DNA of 64,000 nt, from contig JASSKH010000014.1 of assembly GCA_031763025.1 (NCBI GenBank), positions 10,530,563 to 10,594,562 of the forward strand, given 5' to 3'. How positions within the stretch are numbered: position 1 is the first letter of the stretch; each line of letters starts with the position of its first letter. This stretch comes from Macrocystis pyrifera. Taxonomy: Eukaryota; Sar; Phaeophyceae; Laminariales; Laminariaceae. The notes beneath the pieces were generated by a model. That model did not search any database. It was not told where the DNA came from and was given only the letters and a program-made list of their open reading frames with translations. This document shows, in pieces, positions 36,001 to 43,860 of the stretch. A program made the translations under genes and the position numbers.

Positions 36001-38458
36001 ATGGAGTTATTTATCTTGCTTTCGTTGTGCTGTCATAGGAGGGGAGCTCTGCAAGTGAGTAACCTCGGAAAGGTTGACCCTCCTGAGGATCGCAGTCCCG
36101 TTTATGGACAATCTGCAGAGAATTGAGAGTGGTGTTTCACAAAAGACCCCACTGCAGTCCTAAAAGAGTTGAGAGCTACTACCCCTACCGCAGAGCGCCT
36201 CCTTACATATTTTCCAAGCCCTCCCCGTGCCTACCGTTTTCGTCACACCAACTACTACTGCTGTTCCCTCGGCTTCTGGGTATATATAAATATTGTTTCG
36301 TCTGACCCCATCAACACGGCACAGGTGCATGTACTGTACCCAGGCCAACCTCATGAACATCTCCACCATCAAGAAGGTTCCAGACCTCGACTCTTGCAGG
36401 GTGAGCTGAGCAGAAAAACAAATTGTCTACGGGTACGTCGTATGTGGTGTTCTCCTTTATACTGACTTTCAACTCTTCGAAGGCATCACGCTTGGGGTTT
36501 TGCAAAAATCAACAACTCTGAAGGTAGCACGCTTGTTGTTAATGTTCAACCTTCAACGCTGAAGGTATCGCGCTAGCTTTGTCGGCGAAACTTCAACCCT
36601 CAGAGCGTCGCGCACGCTTTATTTTTGTGCAAAGCTCCAACTGTTGAAGGTATGCCACTTCTAGTTTTATTTTTTTTTTTTCGAAAGTTGCAACTCTGAA
36701 GGCGATCTGGGCCTGAGTGCGACGTGCTCTTTGGTGTAGGCCTGTCGAGTCGAGCCACGGCATGGACCTTCTACTTCCATGCCCTCCCCGAACCTTTGCG
36801 CTTGCGGTTGACCGTCGTGACAACATGTTGGGATCACCGTGATAGTACTACGGGCTGACGCTCGATAGCGCAATCACCTTCATTGACGCTCCTGGCAACC
36901 CCTCCCTCCCCCAGCACATCGAAACAGCGTCATGAGCGCCCAACGGTTGGAGGGGCCTCTATCGGGAGTAGGAAAGGTGCTCGGTCTCGAAAGGGATGCG
37001 TGGTCGATGGTTAAATGACTAAGGCAAGCAACAGATGAGTACGCCCCCCCCCCCCCCCCCCCCCCCCCTTCCCTATATCCTGTGCTCCGCCTCGAAAGCG
37101 ATGAGTGGTCAATGGTCAAATAACTAAGGCAAGTATTAAAATAGTACGCCCTACCCCCCCCCCTCCTACATCTCCTGCGTTGCCGCTCCTGGCCCCCTCC
37201 CCCCTATTCCATCCCGGGTGAAGATGGACTGCAAGACCAGCTTCTCTAGTAGCCCGTGCATAGCTGCGTCGGCGAAGGGAGAGATAAAATACCCGATCGA
37301 CTGGACCGTCGACGGCGCTGATCCTATGATGAACAAAGATTGGTGTCCCATGACCCTCAACGACGACGCTACCGAATGCGAGGCAGAGAGGTAAAAATCT
37401 GCGGTGTTGCGGTTCGGCTTTGGCCGCTCACTTCTTTCTCGCCCTCTGTTGTCTATAGGGTTAGGGTGTATGCGCATGGTGTAGAGCAATTCCGCGATAG
37501 AGGGGTGGCGGGCTTAGTATTTGTTTAGTTCATGATATGACGAGCTCAACATGTCACCCGAAACATCACTGCCAAGAAATGTGTTTACGCAGCCCCGATC
37601 AAGCTTTGCGTGCGCTACTATTCGCGTAATGTGTTGAGAATGTAAGTGGTTGAGAATTTCCGGCTGAGATTTAGTACAACTTAAGATCTTAGAGCCGAGC
37701 GTTTGTGCTCGGCGAGGGCGTCACTCTAAATCCTACCACAATAGCCTTCAAGAGCCTGTGGTCAACGCTGACATCAAAATAAGCCGCCAGCCTTAGCCAA
37801 AGTGGTATATTATTAACTGCTGCCGCGTACTGCCATTAGTCCTAGAAGTAATCTACTATTACGGGGGTACATAGTTAATAGGACCTATGGTATACACATA
37901 AACCTATACATTTACCTATTTATACTAGCAAAATTTGGTCCCGTTAACTATGGACCCCCGCAATAGTAATAGTAAAAAATATCGCACGTGCTAACCTGTA
38001 TTTTTTGGTTACTGGAGAAACTCAACCGGCCAAAAAATGTTGGCCCAACATGCGTTCAACCTCTGCCTGTGCGTCTCCTTTTTCTCGCGGAGCGGGTAAT
38101 GCACACCCTCCTTTTACCATTCGATAATTTTGACTCGATCTTGAGCAGACGTGTAGAGTTGTCCCCGTGACTCTTTGAGGCACAGAACTAAGGTCAAAAC
38201 AACATAGACGAACGTTGTTTATTCTGTCGGGTGCGGGCATTAATCCGCTACTGTAGATCGCCCTGCAGCATACATGTCGTAGCTTTTTTGTTGTCGTTGG
38301 TGAAGAGGATCTTTGCGCGTTTGACCCGTTCGCTGTAGGGAAACGTACGTCCAACTGACAATGCATCCGCTCGACCGCCACATTTGCCCCTTCTCGCTGC
38401 TCTTCCGCTGCAACTCTGTGCTTTTCCTCTCGGCAGATTTGCCGAATGCGACCCGAAT
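11803..38458 (+). CDS. secreted modular GH114 family glycoside hydrolase, 24 exons, 3' end open
   Basis: Twenty-four exons joined by GT-AG introns keep a single frame for 1140 residues. Order: signal peptide (about 1-29), beta-sandwich-like module (100-215), Ala/Pro/Thr linker (about 220-455), CGNGxC...CPxDC modules (about 470-600), unassigned modules (600-760), EGF-like module (792-818), GH114 domain (about 834-1076), Cys-rich tail. GH114 landmarks visible are [14 protein letters not shown] (864-871), CYISAG (891-896), [17 protein letters not shown] (955-966), YNAW, MKNN and VVNEEC (1019-1024). Known family members cleave alpha-1,4-linked galactosamine polymers outside the cell; the true substrate here is unknown. 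Two genes rather than one cannot be excluded, but every exon phase agrees. Exon 24 ends on a donor; a GTGGGTTACTGA last exon at 39825-39836 is possible but weak. Confidence 0.75.
12274..12348 (+). CDS. GH114 gene exon 2
   Basis: 25 codons, phase 0 to 0, acidic, with two Cys (DPCAADDC). It has a pyrimidine-rich acceptor (TTTCTAG) and a GTAAAC donor. Confidence 0.6.
12544..12703 (+). CDS. GH114 gene exon 3: beta-sandwich-like module, part 1
   Basis: Encodes a Trp-rich stretch with the pattern W-x-V-x-M-Y-D-F followed by W-x-Y-I-G-D. It resembles the accessory beta-sandwich modules seen beside secreted glycosidases; this is a pattern judgement, not a named family. Ends in phase 1. Confidence 0.6.
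12896..12945 (+). repeat. CAT/CATCAC microsatellite in intron 3
   Basis: Degenerate (CAT)n and (CAC)n run between GACACCATC and AATAATCATG. Confidence 0.7.
13286..13377 (+). CDS. GH114 gene exon 4: beta-sandwich-like module, part 2
   Basis: Encodes [10 protein letters not shown] and [10 protein letters not shown]. The donor at 13378 is GTGCGG; using it lets VIL join directly to VRIYTEG of exon 5, giving the expected G-x-V-x-V-R pattern. A later donor at 13395 is an alternative. Confidence 0.6.
13670..13705 (+). CDS. GH114 gene exon 5
   Basis: A 36 nt exon encoding [12 protein letters not shown], phase 0 to 0, with a pyrimidine-rich acceptor (CTACCCCAG) and a GTGAGC donor. It completes the strand begun in exon 4. 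Confidence 0.55.
14130..14950 (+). CDS. GH114 gene exon 6: end of beta-sandwich module and Ala-Pro-Thr-Pro linker
   Basis: Opens with [16 protein letters not shown], then about 235 residues of (Ala-Pro-Thr-Pro)n with Ser, Val and Leu variants. The DNA is a CCAACTCCGGCC-type minisatellite. The linker resembles hydroxyproline-rich or O-glycosylated spacers of extracellular proteins. The final codons ([18 protein letters not shown]) are non-repetitive. The donor GTGAGT overlaps an in-frame TGA, so failure to splice would truncate the protein here. Ends in phase 2. Confidence 0.7.
15160..15269 (+). CDS. GH114 gene exon 7: Cys-rich module
   Basis: Encodes [12 protein letters not shown] and [10 protein letters not shown]. 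Phase 2 in, phase 1 out. The first copy has Leu where the repeat normally has Cys. Confidence 0.7.
15525..15627 (+). CDS. GH114 gene exon 8: Cys-rich module
   Basis: Encodes NCPEDC, then VCGNGVCE. It therefore closes one CGNGxC...CPxDC unit and opens the next. Phase 1 in, phase 2 out. Confidence 0.7.
16136..16270 (+). repeat. tandem repeat, about 30 bp period, in intron 8
   Basis: Four units of the form GCTACGAAAGGGGTACTGTACC with T-rich spacers; the third unit is diverged (CCGCGATACGGGTATTGTACC). Confidence 0.75.
16685..16757 (+). CDS. GH114 gene exon 9: Cys-rich module
   Basis: Encodes [15 protein letters not shown] and a short Ser run; completes the second unit. Phase 2 in, phase 0 out. 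Weak further linker exons (16936-16969, 17266-17320) could be spliced in after it, but phases do not favour them. Confidence 0.6.
18301..18381 (+). CDS. GH114 gene exon 10: Cys-rich module
   Basis: 27 codons including [20 protein letters not shown], the opening half of the third unit. The acceptor follows CCCCGCTTTAG and the donor is GTGAGT. Confidence 0.7.
19022..19149 (+). CDS. GH114 gene exon 11
   Basis: Starts with ECPRDCGEC, closing the third unit, then an acidic Cys-containing segment ending NVFTLYG. The donor GTGCGA at 19150 is chosen because it alone gives the phase needed by the next exon. Reading on reaches a stop at 19178-19180. Confidence 0.6.
19205..19425 (+). repeat. dispersed repeat in intron 11
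   Basis: The part 19240-19300 (CCCAAAACTGGTTT, GAAACCCGATGAA) matches 28375-28425. The part 19368-19425 (AAGGAGCC, GAAACGTGCTACCTC) matches the inverse of 35855-35935 and the right half of 14-242. Confidence 0.5.
20434..20563 (+). CDS. GH114 gene exon 12
   Basis: Encodes [19 protein letters not shown] and [16 protein letters not shown]. Donor GTAAGT. No family name is known to me; the single Cys and aromatic pattern suggest a small extracellular module. Confidence 0.65.
20705..20794 (+). CDS. GH114 gene exon 13
   Basis: 30 codons, phase 0 to 0, separated from exon 12 by a 141 bp intron, the shortest in the gene. Encodes [17 protein letters not shown]. The following intron starts directly with a TGTGATG simple repeat. 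Confidence 0.65.
20795..20985 (+). repeat. TGTGATG-type simple repeat in intron 13
   Basis: Almost only T, G and A on this strand, built of degenerate TGTGATG, TATGATG and TAATG words, starting at the splice donor itself. Confidence 0.75.
22535..22686 (+). CDS. GH114 gene exon 14
   Basis: Encodes [20 protein letters not shown] and ends [11 protein letters not shown], Cys-rich and extracellular in character. The start is set by the phase-0 acceptor after TTGCCAG; an upstream acceptor near 22480 is out of phase. Ends in phase 2. Confidence 0.6.
23256..23530 (+). CDS. GH114 gene exon 15: EGF-like module and start of the GH114 domain
   Basis: Encodes [18 protein letters not shown] and GLWTGPGC (EGF-like spacing), then TTWEWQIDG, the usual beginning of GH114 domains. 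Acceptors at 23255 and 23264 are both in phase, so the first residues are uncertain. Confidence 0.7.
23849..24722 (+). repeat. direct repeat pair in intron 15
   Basis: The segment 23849-24065 recurs at 24527-24722 (landmarks GAATTGCGTTGTTT, CAAACGCATCTCCCTCCCTT, CGGACGACTGA, ACCATGGT). Confidence 0.7.
24225..24515 (+). repeat. 290 bp direct repeat in intron 15, copy 1
   Basis: Matches 27182-27475 along its whole length with scattered substitutions (CCCAGCGAGCGACCGCTGT, CCACAAGCGCGATC, CCCGCTGCTGCTGTCGAAGT). It directly abuts the preceding repeat pair, so the intron holds a composite repeated unit. Confidence 0.8.
25490..26140 (+). repeat. about 100 bp tandem array in intron 15
   Basis: Six units marked by GTGAAGATTATCTCTCACCC near 25501, 25601, 25697, 25800, 25903 and 26055. 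Each unit also has TTGTATTTACGCTGAACC and GAGTCGATCGTTT. The period is 96-103 bp, with the last unit lengthened to about 150 bp. Confidence 0.85.
27182..27475 (+). repeat. 290 bp direct repeat in intron 15, copy 2
   Basis: Second copy of 24225-24515, about 3 kb downstream and 315 bp before exon 16. No ORF or RNA fold was recognised in it. Confidence 0.8.
27790..27905 (+). CDS. GH114 gene exon 16: GH114 domain
   Basis: Follows the largest intron (4259 bp). Encodes [13 protein letters not shown] and [11 protein letters not shown], the second strand-helix unit of the GH114 barrel. Phase 1 in, phase 0 out. Confidence 0.8.
28586..28669 (+). CDS. GH114 gene exon 17: GH114 domain
   Basis: 28 codons beginning [13 protein letters not shown], matching the family's (V)CYxSAG strand. 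Donor GTAAGT. Confidence 0.85.
28770..28878 (+). mobile_element. family M1 element, copy 2 (intron 17)
   Basis: TTACGGGGGACCATAA at the left, ACCGTAGGTCCTATTTAA and GGACCCCCGTAATAG at the right. Confidence 0.8.
29613..29658 (+). repeat. (GCCT)n microsatellite in intron 17
   Basis: About eleven GCCT tetranucleotides with one GCTT interruption, about 105 bp before microexon 18. Confidence 0.9.
29764..29787 (+). CDS. GH114 gene exon 18: 24 nt microexon
   Basis: Eight codons (VSFGEGDT) between CACAG and GTGAGC, phase 0 to 0. It supplies the short loop that lies between the CYxSAG strand and the WLDLR motif in GH114 proteins. Skipping it would also keep the frame. Confidence 0.5.
30782..30916 (+). 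CDS. GH114 gene exon 19: GH114 catalytic core
   Basis: 45 codons with [30 protein letters not shown] and a phase-0 GTGACC donor. The acidic Glu and Asp of VEWDN sit where the family has a conserved acidic pair. The acceptor CCAG before TTTGAC is chosen for phase. Confidence 0.85.
32075..32266 (+). CDS. GH114 gene exon 20: GH114 catalytic core
   Basis: 64 codons with [27 protein letters not shown] and MVVNEECW, the best matches to GH114 in the window. The NEEC motif contains a family-conserved Glu. Confidence 0.88.
33405..33514 (-). mobile_element. family M1 element, copy 3 (intron 20)
   Basis: ATTACGGGGGTCCATAG at the left and CTATGGTCCCCCGTAATAG at the right: near-perfect terminal inverted repeats. 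Opposite orientation to copy 2. Confidence 0.85.
33980..34035 (+). CDS. GH114 gene exon 21: GH114 domain
   Basis: Encodes [18 protein letters not shown], the penultimate barrel strand with the family's N-x-E-Y. Ends in phase 2. Confidence 0.8.
34200..35370 (+). repeat. diverged direct repeat pair in intron 21
   Basis: 34205-34410 resembles 35172-35370 (CGATCTTGCA, TAGCTCAT, GCAGATCCTGC, CGGCAGGTG, ATCAGATAGAT, ATGATCTGTC). A shorter relative lies near 38745-38850, beyond exon 24. Both copies end in an ATCAGATAGATCAGATAG-type simple repeat. Confidence 0.6.
36325..36400 (+). CDS. GH114 gene exon 22: GH114 C-terminal segment
   Basis: Encodes [20 protein letters not shown] then LDSCR, the end of the GH114 fold. 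Phase 2 in, phase 0 out. Confidence 0.75.
36465..36705 (+). repeat. about 58 bp tandem repeat in intron 22
   Basis: Four to five units carrying CAACTCTGAAGGTATCGCGC followed by a T-rich spacer ending GCAAA. Begins only 65 bp after exon 22. Confidence 0.65.
36960..37165 (+). repeat. tandem duplication with long C tracts in intron 22
   Basis: Two units of about 100 bp share CTCGAAAG, GATGAGTGGTCAATGGT, ACTAAGGCAAG and AGTACGCCC. Each ends in a C homopolymer, about 27 C at 37045-37070 and a shorter run at 37154-37163. The first tract is an error-prone spot for sequencing. Confidence 0.7.
37224..37390 (+). CDS. GH114 gene exon 23: Cys-rich tail
   Basis: Encodes a Cys- and Trp-containing tail ([37 protein letters not shown]). 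The acceptor follows a long C-rich pyrimidine tract. Ends in phase 2 at GTAAAA. Confidence 0.65.
37857..37966 (-). mobile_element. family M1 element, copy 4 (intron 23)
   Basis: ATTACGGGGGTACATAG at the left and CTATGGACCCCCGCAATAG at the right, same orientation as copy 3. Confidence 0.8.
38437..38458 (+). CDS. GH114 gene exon 24: 22 nt microexon
   Basis: Completes one codon and adds FAECDPN between CTCTCGGCAG and GTAAGT. Phase fits exon 23. The next exon was not firmly identified, so the C terminus is unknown. Confidence 0.45.
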
Positions 38459-38849
38459 GTAAGTCACCTCGGTGTACGGGATCGTTACATTCATACCGGT
38501 ATTATTATTCCAGTGTGTCTACCAGCAGTCATCAGGATACACCGCTAACCCCGGGGGCCGAATGTTCATTTCAGCGCGTCTATCAGCAGACGTCTGAATA
38601 CACCGCGGGCCAACTGCCAGATAAATGCCCGTAACCTCAGTGTCCTTGTCAGACCCCAGTGTCCCCATCAGGTGCTCGCGGCCGCCTGTAGCAATCACCG
38701 TTAAGAAAAGCATTCGCACCGCGAGCAGATCATCGATCCCCGCTTAATTATCCAGGTATTTCAGGGCAGACAATCTCTGGTCTACACGATCTGTATGATC
38801 CGTATGATCTGCATGATCGACAGGAGCTCATGTTGCCGGTTGGGTATTG

Positions 38850-39060
38850 AGACGAGGCGGGTAGGTCAGCGTACGGCCGTATACGGTGCCGACACCCCAA
38901 TGATCTCGCCGTTCAGAGGGGGGGGGGGGGGGTTATCAGGATTACCCTGGGCTGGGTAATCGATCGATCGATATATAACCCCCATAGCTCAGCAGGTAAT
39001 ATCCTCACATATACCCATATTATCGTAAACGCGAGTCTTCACCCGTCGCCTTGAAATCAC
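38850..39060 (+). repeat. tRNA-like repeat T2, copy 1
   Basis: Contains GCGGGTAGGTCAGCGTACGG, CCGTTCAGAGGGG with a G homopolymer, and GGGCTGGGTAATCGATCG. Then an A-box-like TAGCTCAGCAGG (38985-38996). The B-box position is degenerate (GCGAGTCTTCACCC). The same order recurs inverted at 40945-41225. Confidence 0.5.
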
Positions 39061-39472
39061 ATGCGCTGCCGTTTGCCGGCACGCGTTGGACGCGGGGACA
39101 AGTACATTGCGTTTGCGGCAACGGTGTTTACTCTGCGAACATATGTTTCCTCTCGTGGCCCTTTCATGTTCCTAATCTCCCAACTTCCCTCACGGCGCGA
39201 TTGACTTACGGGACAAGCTACTGTGGTACGCTGGAGGCGCGACAGAAATTATAACACACGATAGACCCGAAAACCCGGACATCCCCACATGTCTCATACA
39301 CCATTTTTTATTCGGACTGTTACTCGTTCTGTGGGAAACTTTTTTTTTAAAGTAGGGTAGAGTGGGCGCCCGCAGATAAGAAACGTCATGTTGAGAAATT
39401 TAGGCTCAGATCGGCACGAACAGTAATAAATTTGGTTTTTTTCAAGAAACGCGGCTAAACAGTGGGACCAAC

Positions 39473-39572
39473 TCTAATAAACCCTACCAGGTACCGGTAC
39501 ACAACAGATAAATCCTACCTGGTGCCGGTATACAACCGATAAATCCTACCAGGTACCGGTATACAACAGAGT
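39473..39572 (+). repeat. 32 bp tandem repeat, three units
   Basis: Units of the form ATAAATCCTACCAGGTACCG followed by GTATACAACAG. Confidence 0.85.
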
Positions 39573-40169
39573 TAGATCCTGTTCAGAGAATCAAATTCAA
39601 GACATTGAGCCTGGACACCAAATTGACGTTTCTTGCTAACACCGGGCGCCCACTATACCATATGTTTGCAGTACACGTATATAGCTCTAGGGGAAAGGGC
39701 GTTGCTCTCCGCTATTGTAAGCTACCGTTTGGTGAGAGCCAATTGATATCCCAAATATCTATTATATCGTGGATCAGTCTCTTGTTCGCTTTCCCTTGAC
39801 CTTTGTGTGCTTTGACGCCTGCAGGTGGGTTACTGAACGAAGCCCCGACTGGTATAGGGCAGCCTGTACTATTGTAGTGCCAGGTACCGTAGCGTAGTGC
39901 AAAGTTTCGAACCGATCAACTACTACAGTAGTCGGCTCTTTCAGCCAACGGCCTCCTGCCCTCACCGTCTCCGGGGCGGTGAAGGCCTTCGTGGTCTCTG
40001 TTCAAGGTCGTCCCTGTCGATGCCTCAGACGAGCCTTGCACAACCGATTAGAGCTTCTTCGTACAGGAAAAAAGCGTCGTCGAAACCAGCCACATCTTTG
40101 CGTTTCCATGTTGTTTGTGCTCGAACGTCCAGAGACTGCTGGCAGTGATTTTCCAAGAATGCCGTTTGG

Positions 40170-41395
40170 TGGTGTTTCGTTTCTTCTACGTTGCTGCTCG
40201 CGGTGATTGGCAATGAGATCGGGTGCTGTTTCTTAGAGGTGCTGTTTGCGGTGATCGCCAACCACGTTGTGTGTTGTTTTTCTTTGACTTACGCCTGCGG
40301 TGGTTGTCAACGTTAGTTATTGATCAGTTTTGTTTACAGCAAGCGTTGGGCACGCTGCTTGCAGTGTTTGTCGACGATTTTTATTGGTGATGTATTGGTT
40401 CGATGTGCTGCTTGTAATATTGGCGGTGTGGTTTATTTGATGTTATCTTCGGTGGCATTGACGTGTTATTTGGCGGATCGCTTATTGCAGTGAATGTCAA
40501 TGGTGCCGATGTTCAACCTGCATTAATGCTGCCGGTGGTGATTGTGGGTGGTAACTGGTATCTTGTTTCTGGTGTTGTTTGATGGCCATGCTGCTTGCGG
40601 CGATCGTTAGGTGGTACTGTCGGTTGTACTTATTTGCATGTATTGGACACTCTGCTTGCAGTGAATGTCGAGGGTGTAGTGCTTTACAAATCTGGCGCTG
40701 ATTGCAGTGAATTGCCGATGCTTTAGGTAGTGTGATGTTTCTAATACACGCTGCTTGTAGATATTGTCATTGCCGATGGTATTGGTGAGTCTGGTCTTTG
40801 AGTTGCTGTTTGCAGCGTTTCTCAACGATATTGGTATTTTTGTATAATAATTGCTGCTGGTTGGAGTGATTGTCAATGATGTTGGTGTTGCTGCTGGTTA
40901 CAGTGGTTGACAAAGATCCTGCGTAATGTTTGTTGGTGCAAGACCGATCGATTATCCAGCCCGGGGTAAACCTTATAAAACTATCCCCCCCTCTGAACGG
41001 TGGGATCTTTGGGGCGTCGAATACGACCGTACGCTGACCTACCCGCTTCGTTTCGATACCTGGGGAACCAGGGAGATATGTTTTTAGGGAACGCATGCGT
41101 TTCTATAAACGAAACGTTCGAAGTGAGATTCGAACCCGTGTCCTTGACCACGTTAAATGTGAAGGTATTCCCTACTGAGCTGTAGGGTAAACGACCGATC
41201 GATTACCCAGCCCGCGGCAATCCCATCAAGATTGGGCATAGTTAGATGACTACAGTGTGAATAGCAATGATTGCCAACGGTGCTGCTTGTTTTTCTTTGT
41301 CGGACATGCTGCTTGCAGCGAATGTCGATATTGCTGGGTGCGTTGTTGTTCCGATGCTACTGTAGTTCATGCAGTGGTATTATTGGGTGTTTCGT
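40170..41395 (+). repeat. degenerate about 55 bp array, split by repeat T2
   Basis: Words such as TGCTGCTTGCAGTGA, TGTCAATGGTG and TGTTGGTGTT recur at loose intervals from 40170 to 40915 and again from 41255 to 41395. The block between is the inverted T2 copy, so T2 inserted into an older array. Homology between units is weak. Confidence 0.55.
40945..41225 (-). repeat. tRNA-like repeat T2, copy 2
   Basis: On the minus strand an A-box-like CAGCTCAGTAGG (41171-41182) and a consensus B-box GGTTCGAATC (41127-41136) sit 35 bp apart. The motif GGGCTGGGTAATCGATCG occurs on both sides of the unit (41190-41215 and, as a variant, 40950-40975). Only a 4 bp anticodon-type stem can be drawn and the D and acceptor stems fail, so a tRNA-derived repeat is more likely than a working tRNA. 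Confidence 0.5.
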
Positions 41396-43536
41396 TTCTT
41401 CGGTGTGCTTGCCTCTTGGTCATAAACGCGCAAACTGGTTGACCTACAATTATACGTAGCGCATGCCTGAAGTGCTGCGATAAAACCATACCGTGTGCTT
41501 GGGAATTTTGTGCGCGCTGGAGATGCTGTAGTCTTCGGTTGGTGGGGTCCATACGCCGACAACGCGACAGCGCGGCAATACCACCAACAGGGGCGTTTCC
41601 CATTTTTCTGGCCAAACACGCAACCAAGGTAGTCATCGCGGTCGTTGCCCGTTTCCGACAGCAGCTTGCCTATGAGTGGCACGATACAGGTGAAGCGCGA
41701 CCCTTCTTTTTCAGGCGAGACCATCGCACCGTGTCCGCCCATAGTGGTCATTCCTCCAGTGTATATTAATAGTGCTGTTGTAGTCTCGTTGGTGTTCTCA
41801 CCGAAGCTTTACTACTTGCCCTGTGATCTCGGGCCTCCTGGAATATTGTGTTGTGCTTTTGGTCGACTCCTCCATGTTCTGTGACTTGCCTCCTGCAACA
41901 TTGAGTTGGACAAGCATGTTGCCACCTAGGCGCACGCTCGAGGTAGGCATAGATGTAAAGACAGGCGCCTAGTTCGTAGAGTACGCCGAGCAGTTTGCTG
42001 CGATTCTTTCTTCGTTGTAGAGCAACAAAGCTTTCATGGAGGCTCTGGTATGGTGTATATGTACGATAAGTTTTGTCGTAATCGGAGCTCTAATGAAAAC
42101 ACTAGTTGTGAAAATATTTGTAATCGCGTGGCAGGTTATAATTCCTGCTCTTTTTCGGTTGCGTTCAACGTAGCGGTTGTGAAACGTGTTGTTGTAGTCT
42201 TGGATGTACTGCTGCTTTTGTTCGTCTGTTTCTGCGATTAGGTTCTGCGCGGACAGACTGCGCTGCACGTCTGTACTCTCGCTTTCTGCGTCAGTAGAAG
42301 CCGCGTCAGCGGCGCTTTAGGTATCACGTAGTAGATCGTGAGGTGAGCATGTTGGAGTGGGTGGCTGGTGGTTATAACTGTCCAGTAATGCCGCTGCATG
42401 GAAGATGAAAAAATAGTGTTTATCCCCATCACGAGGAAGTAAACTCGTCGGACAAGAACGCCGTGTGCTCATTTTTTCTCCCATCAGTTGGCGATTAATG
42501 CCCGCCATTCGGTTAATCGCGTGAATGCCGATCACCGAGTCGGCTCTCTCCCCTTTGTCTGCTCAGTGCATAATCACTGCGACTACGTACACCTTACCGT
42601 ATAATTTGCATCCCAATTGTTCTTCTCAGTCCCAGACTTTCACGGATCGCTGTGCGTGTCCCCGAAATGGCGTGGTAGTAAAGACTAGCGCTGTCAGTCA
42701 TGGGCACTCAGGTTGAAGAAAGAAAATATGCGTATTGCTGTAAACGATAGCGCCAGCACTAGAGCAGAACACTAGACTTGCCGGAGTTTATGTGGGCGCT
42801 GTGATGAGCAGTGAGGGATGACAACGTGTGGGCCGCTTCCTACGCCACAACGCCTAGAGCTCCTGAACTATCGTCCTGTTCCGCAACGTCTAGACCTACA
42901 GTAGTCGGCTGCCATTCTTAGAGAAAGTACAGTATGTGCGTTGTTGCAGAGGTTCCATTTTGACTGAAAATCGTCGTAGCCCAAGGGTACACGAGAAAAA
43001 AACTGACACTCCACCCACTTCGGAGCCCCAGACGAAGAGGGGGTGTATTCAGTTTCATGCATGGCCGTAGTCGGGGGGGGGGGGGGTGAATACTAAAACC
43101 AAGCAATGTACGAATCAATGTAGGAATCTAAAAAAAAAAACGCTTTTGGTGATTTCGTCCAATAATTCCGGCGCACTTGTTTGTTTTTGAATTTGACACT
43201 GGAAAGGAGCGTAGTTCGTTTTCTCTTTTTGTCGAGCACCAACAGCCTGTTTAGCTACTGCGCCGCGTGTCCCCCCTCTGGGCGTACTTATATATGAGCG
43301 ATATATAGGCCATCCATACGTAGGTTACACCTTCAACACAGCAGCTCTGCTACTCACTGCTGCTACTACTGCTATCAGTGACTACTTGTACTGAACTTTG
43401 ACTGCGTATGTCTAGGCCATCTAGCCTGCACTCAAGAACCCCCCTCAACAATACCTGTATTGCGAACGAATTAGTTGATTGTGCCAGACGATAGCTACAC
43501 TGGTACTTTGGTGGAATCTAGAGAAAATACACTAAA
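41396..43536. other. no recognisable gene
   Basis: ORFs up to 123 residues are present on both strands but none shows a known domain. A run of G at 43073-43086 and A at 43130-43139 are homopolymers. 43320-43390 has CTGCTACTA trinucleotides. Confidence 0.4.
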
Positions 43537-43860
43537 GTGTCGGATCATGGTGAACAATCACCGGTACCTGTTGCGTGCGATAGAAAATTGACTAAAGTGC
43601 CGATCACGGCTGACGATCACCAGCACTATGAAAACGAGAGAAACTTCATTCAAGTGCCGGTCACGGCCAACGATCAGCAACACTTGTCGGAACCAACACT
43701 AGTTTACGAAAACAACGATAAATTAATGGATACCGATCACAAGTGCTTCTGGAAAACATATAGTCGCGCATATTGCTTTGCTGAGAGCCTCTCCGTGCTT
43801 TGCCAGACATCTCATTTCGATATGCCGATGTCTGATATTGTGGCCCTCAATCATACCTGA
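43537..43860 (+). CDS. unassigned ORF, 107 residues, with internal repeat
   Basis: The DNA has three diverged repeats of GATCACGGCCAACGATCA type, giving VPITADDHQHYENER and VPVTANDQQH in the protein. No family is recognised and no splice or promoter evidence supports it. It may be the decayed end of the adjacent copia element. Confidence 0.2.
   Translation: MSDHGEQSPVPVACDRKLTKVPITADDHQHYENERNFIQVPVTANDQQHLSEPTLVYENNDKLMDTDHKCFWKTYSRAYCFAESLSVLCQTSHFDMPMSDIVALNHT

Noticed and set aside
39051-39254. CVCGNGVYS as a further exon of the GH114 gene
   Set aside because: It resembles the CGNGVC motif, but the final Cys is Tyr, no in-phase acceptor with a pyrimidine tract is present, and it overlaps the T2 repeat.
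41115-41190. A functional tRNA gene on the minus strand
   Set aside because: A- and B-boxes are good but the D stem and acceptor stem do not pair, and the sequence is part of a repeated unit.
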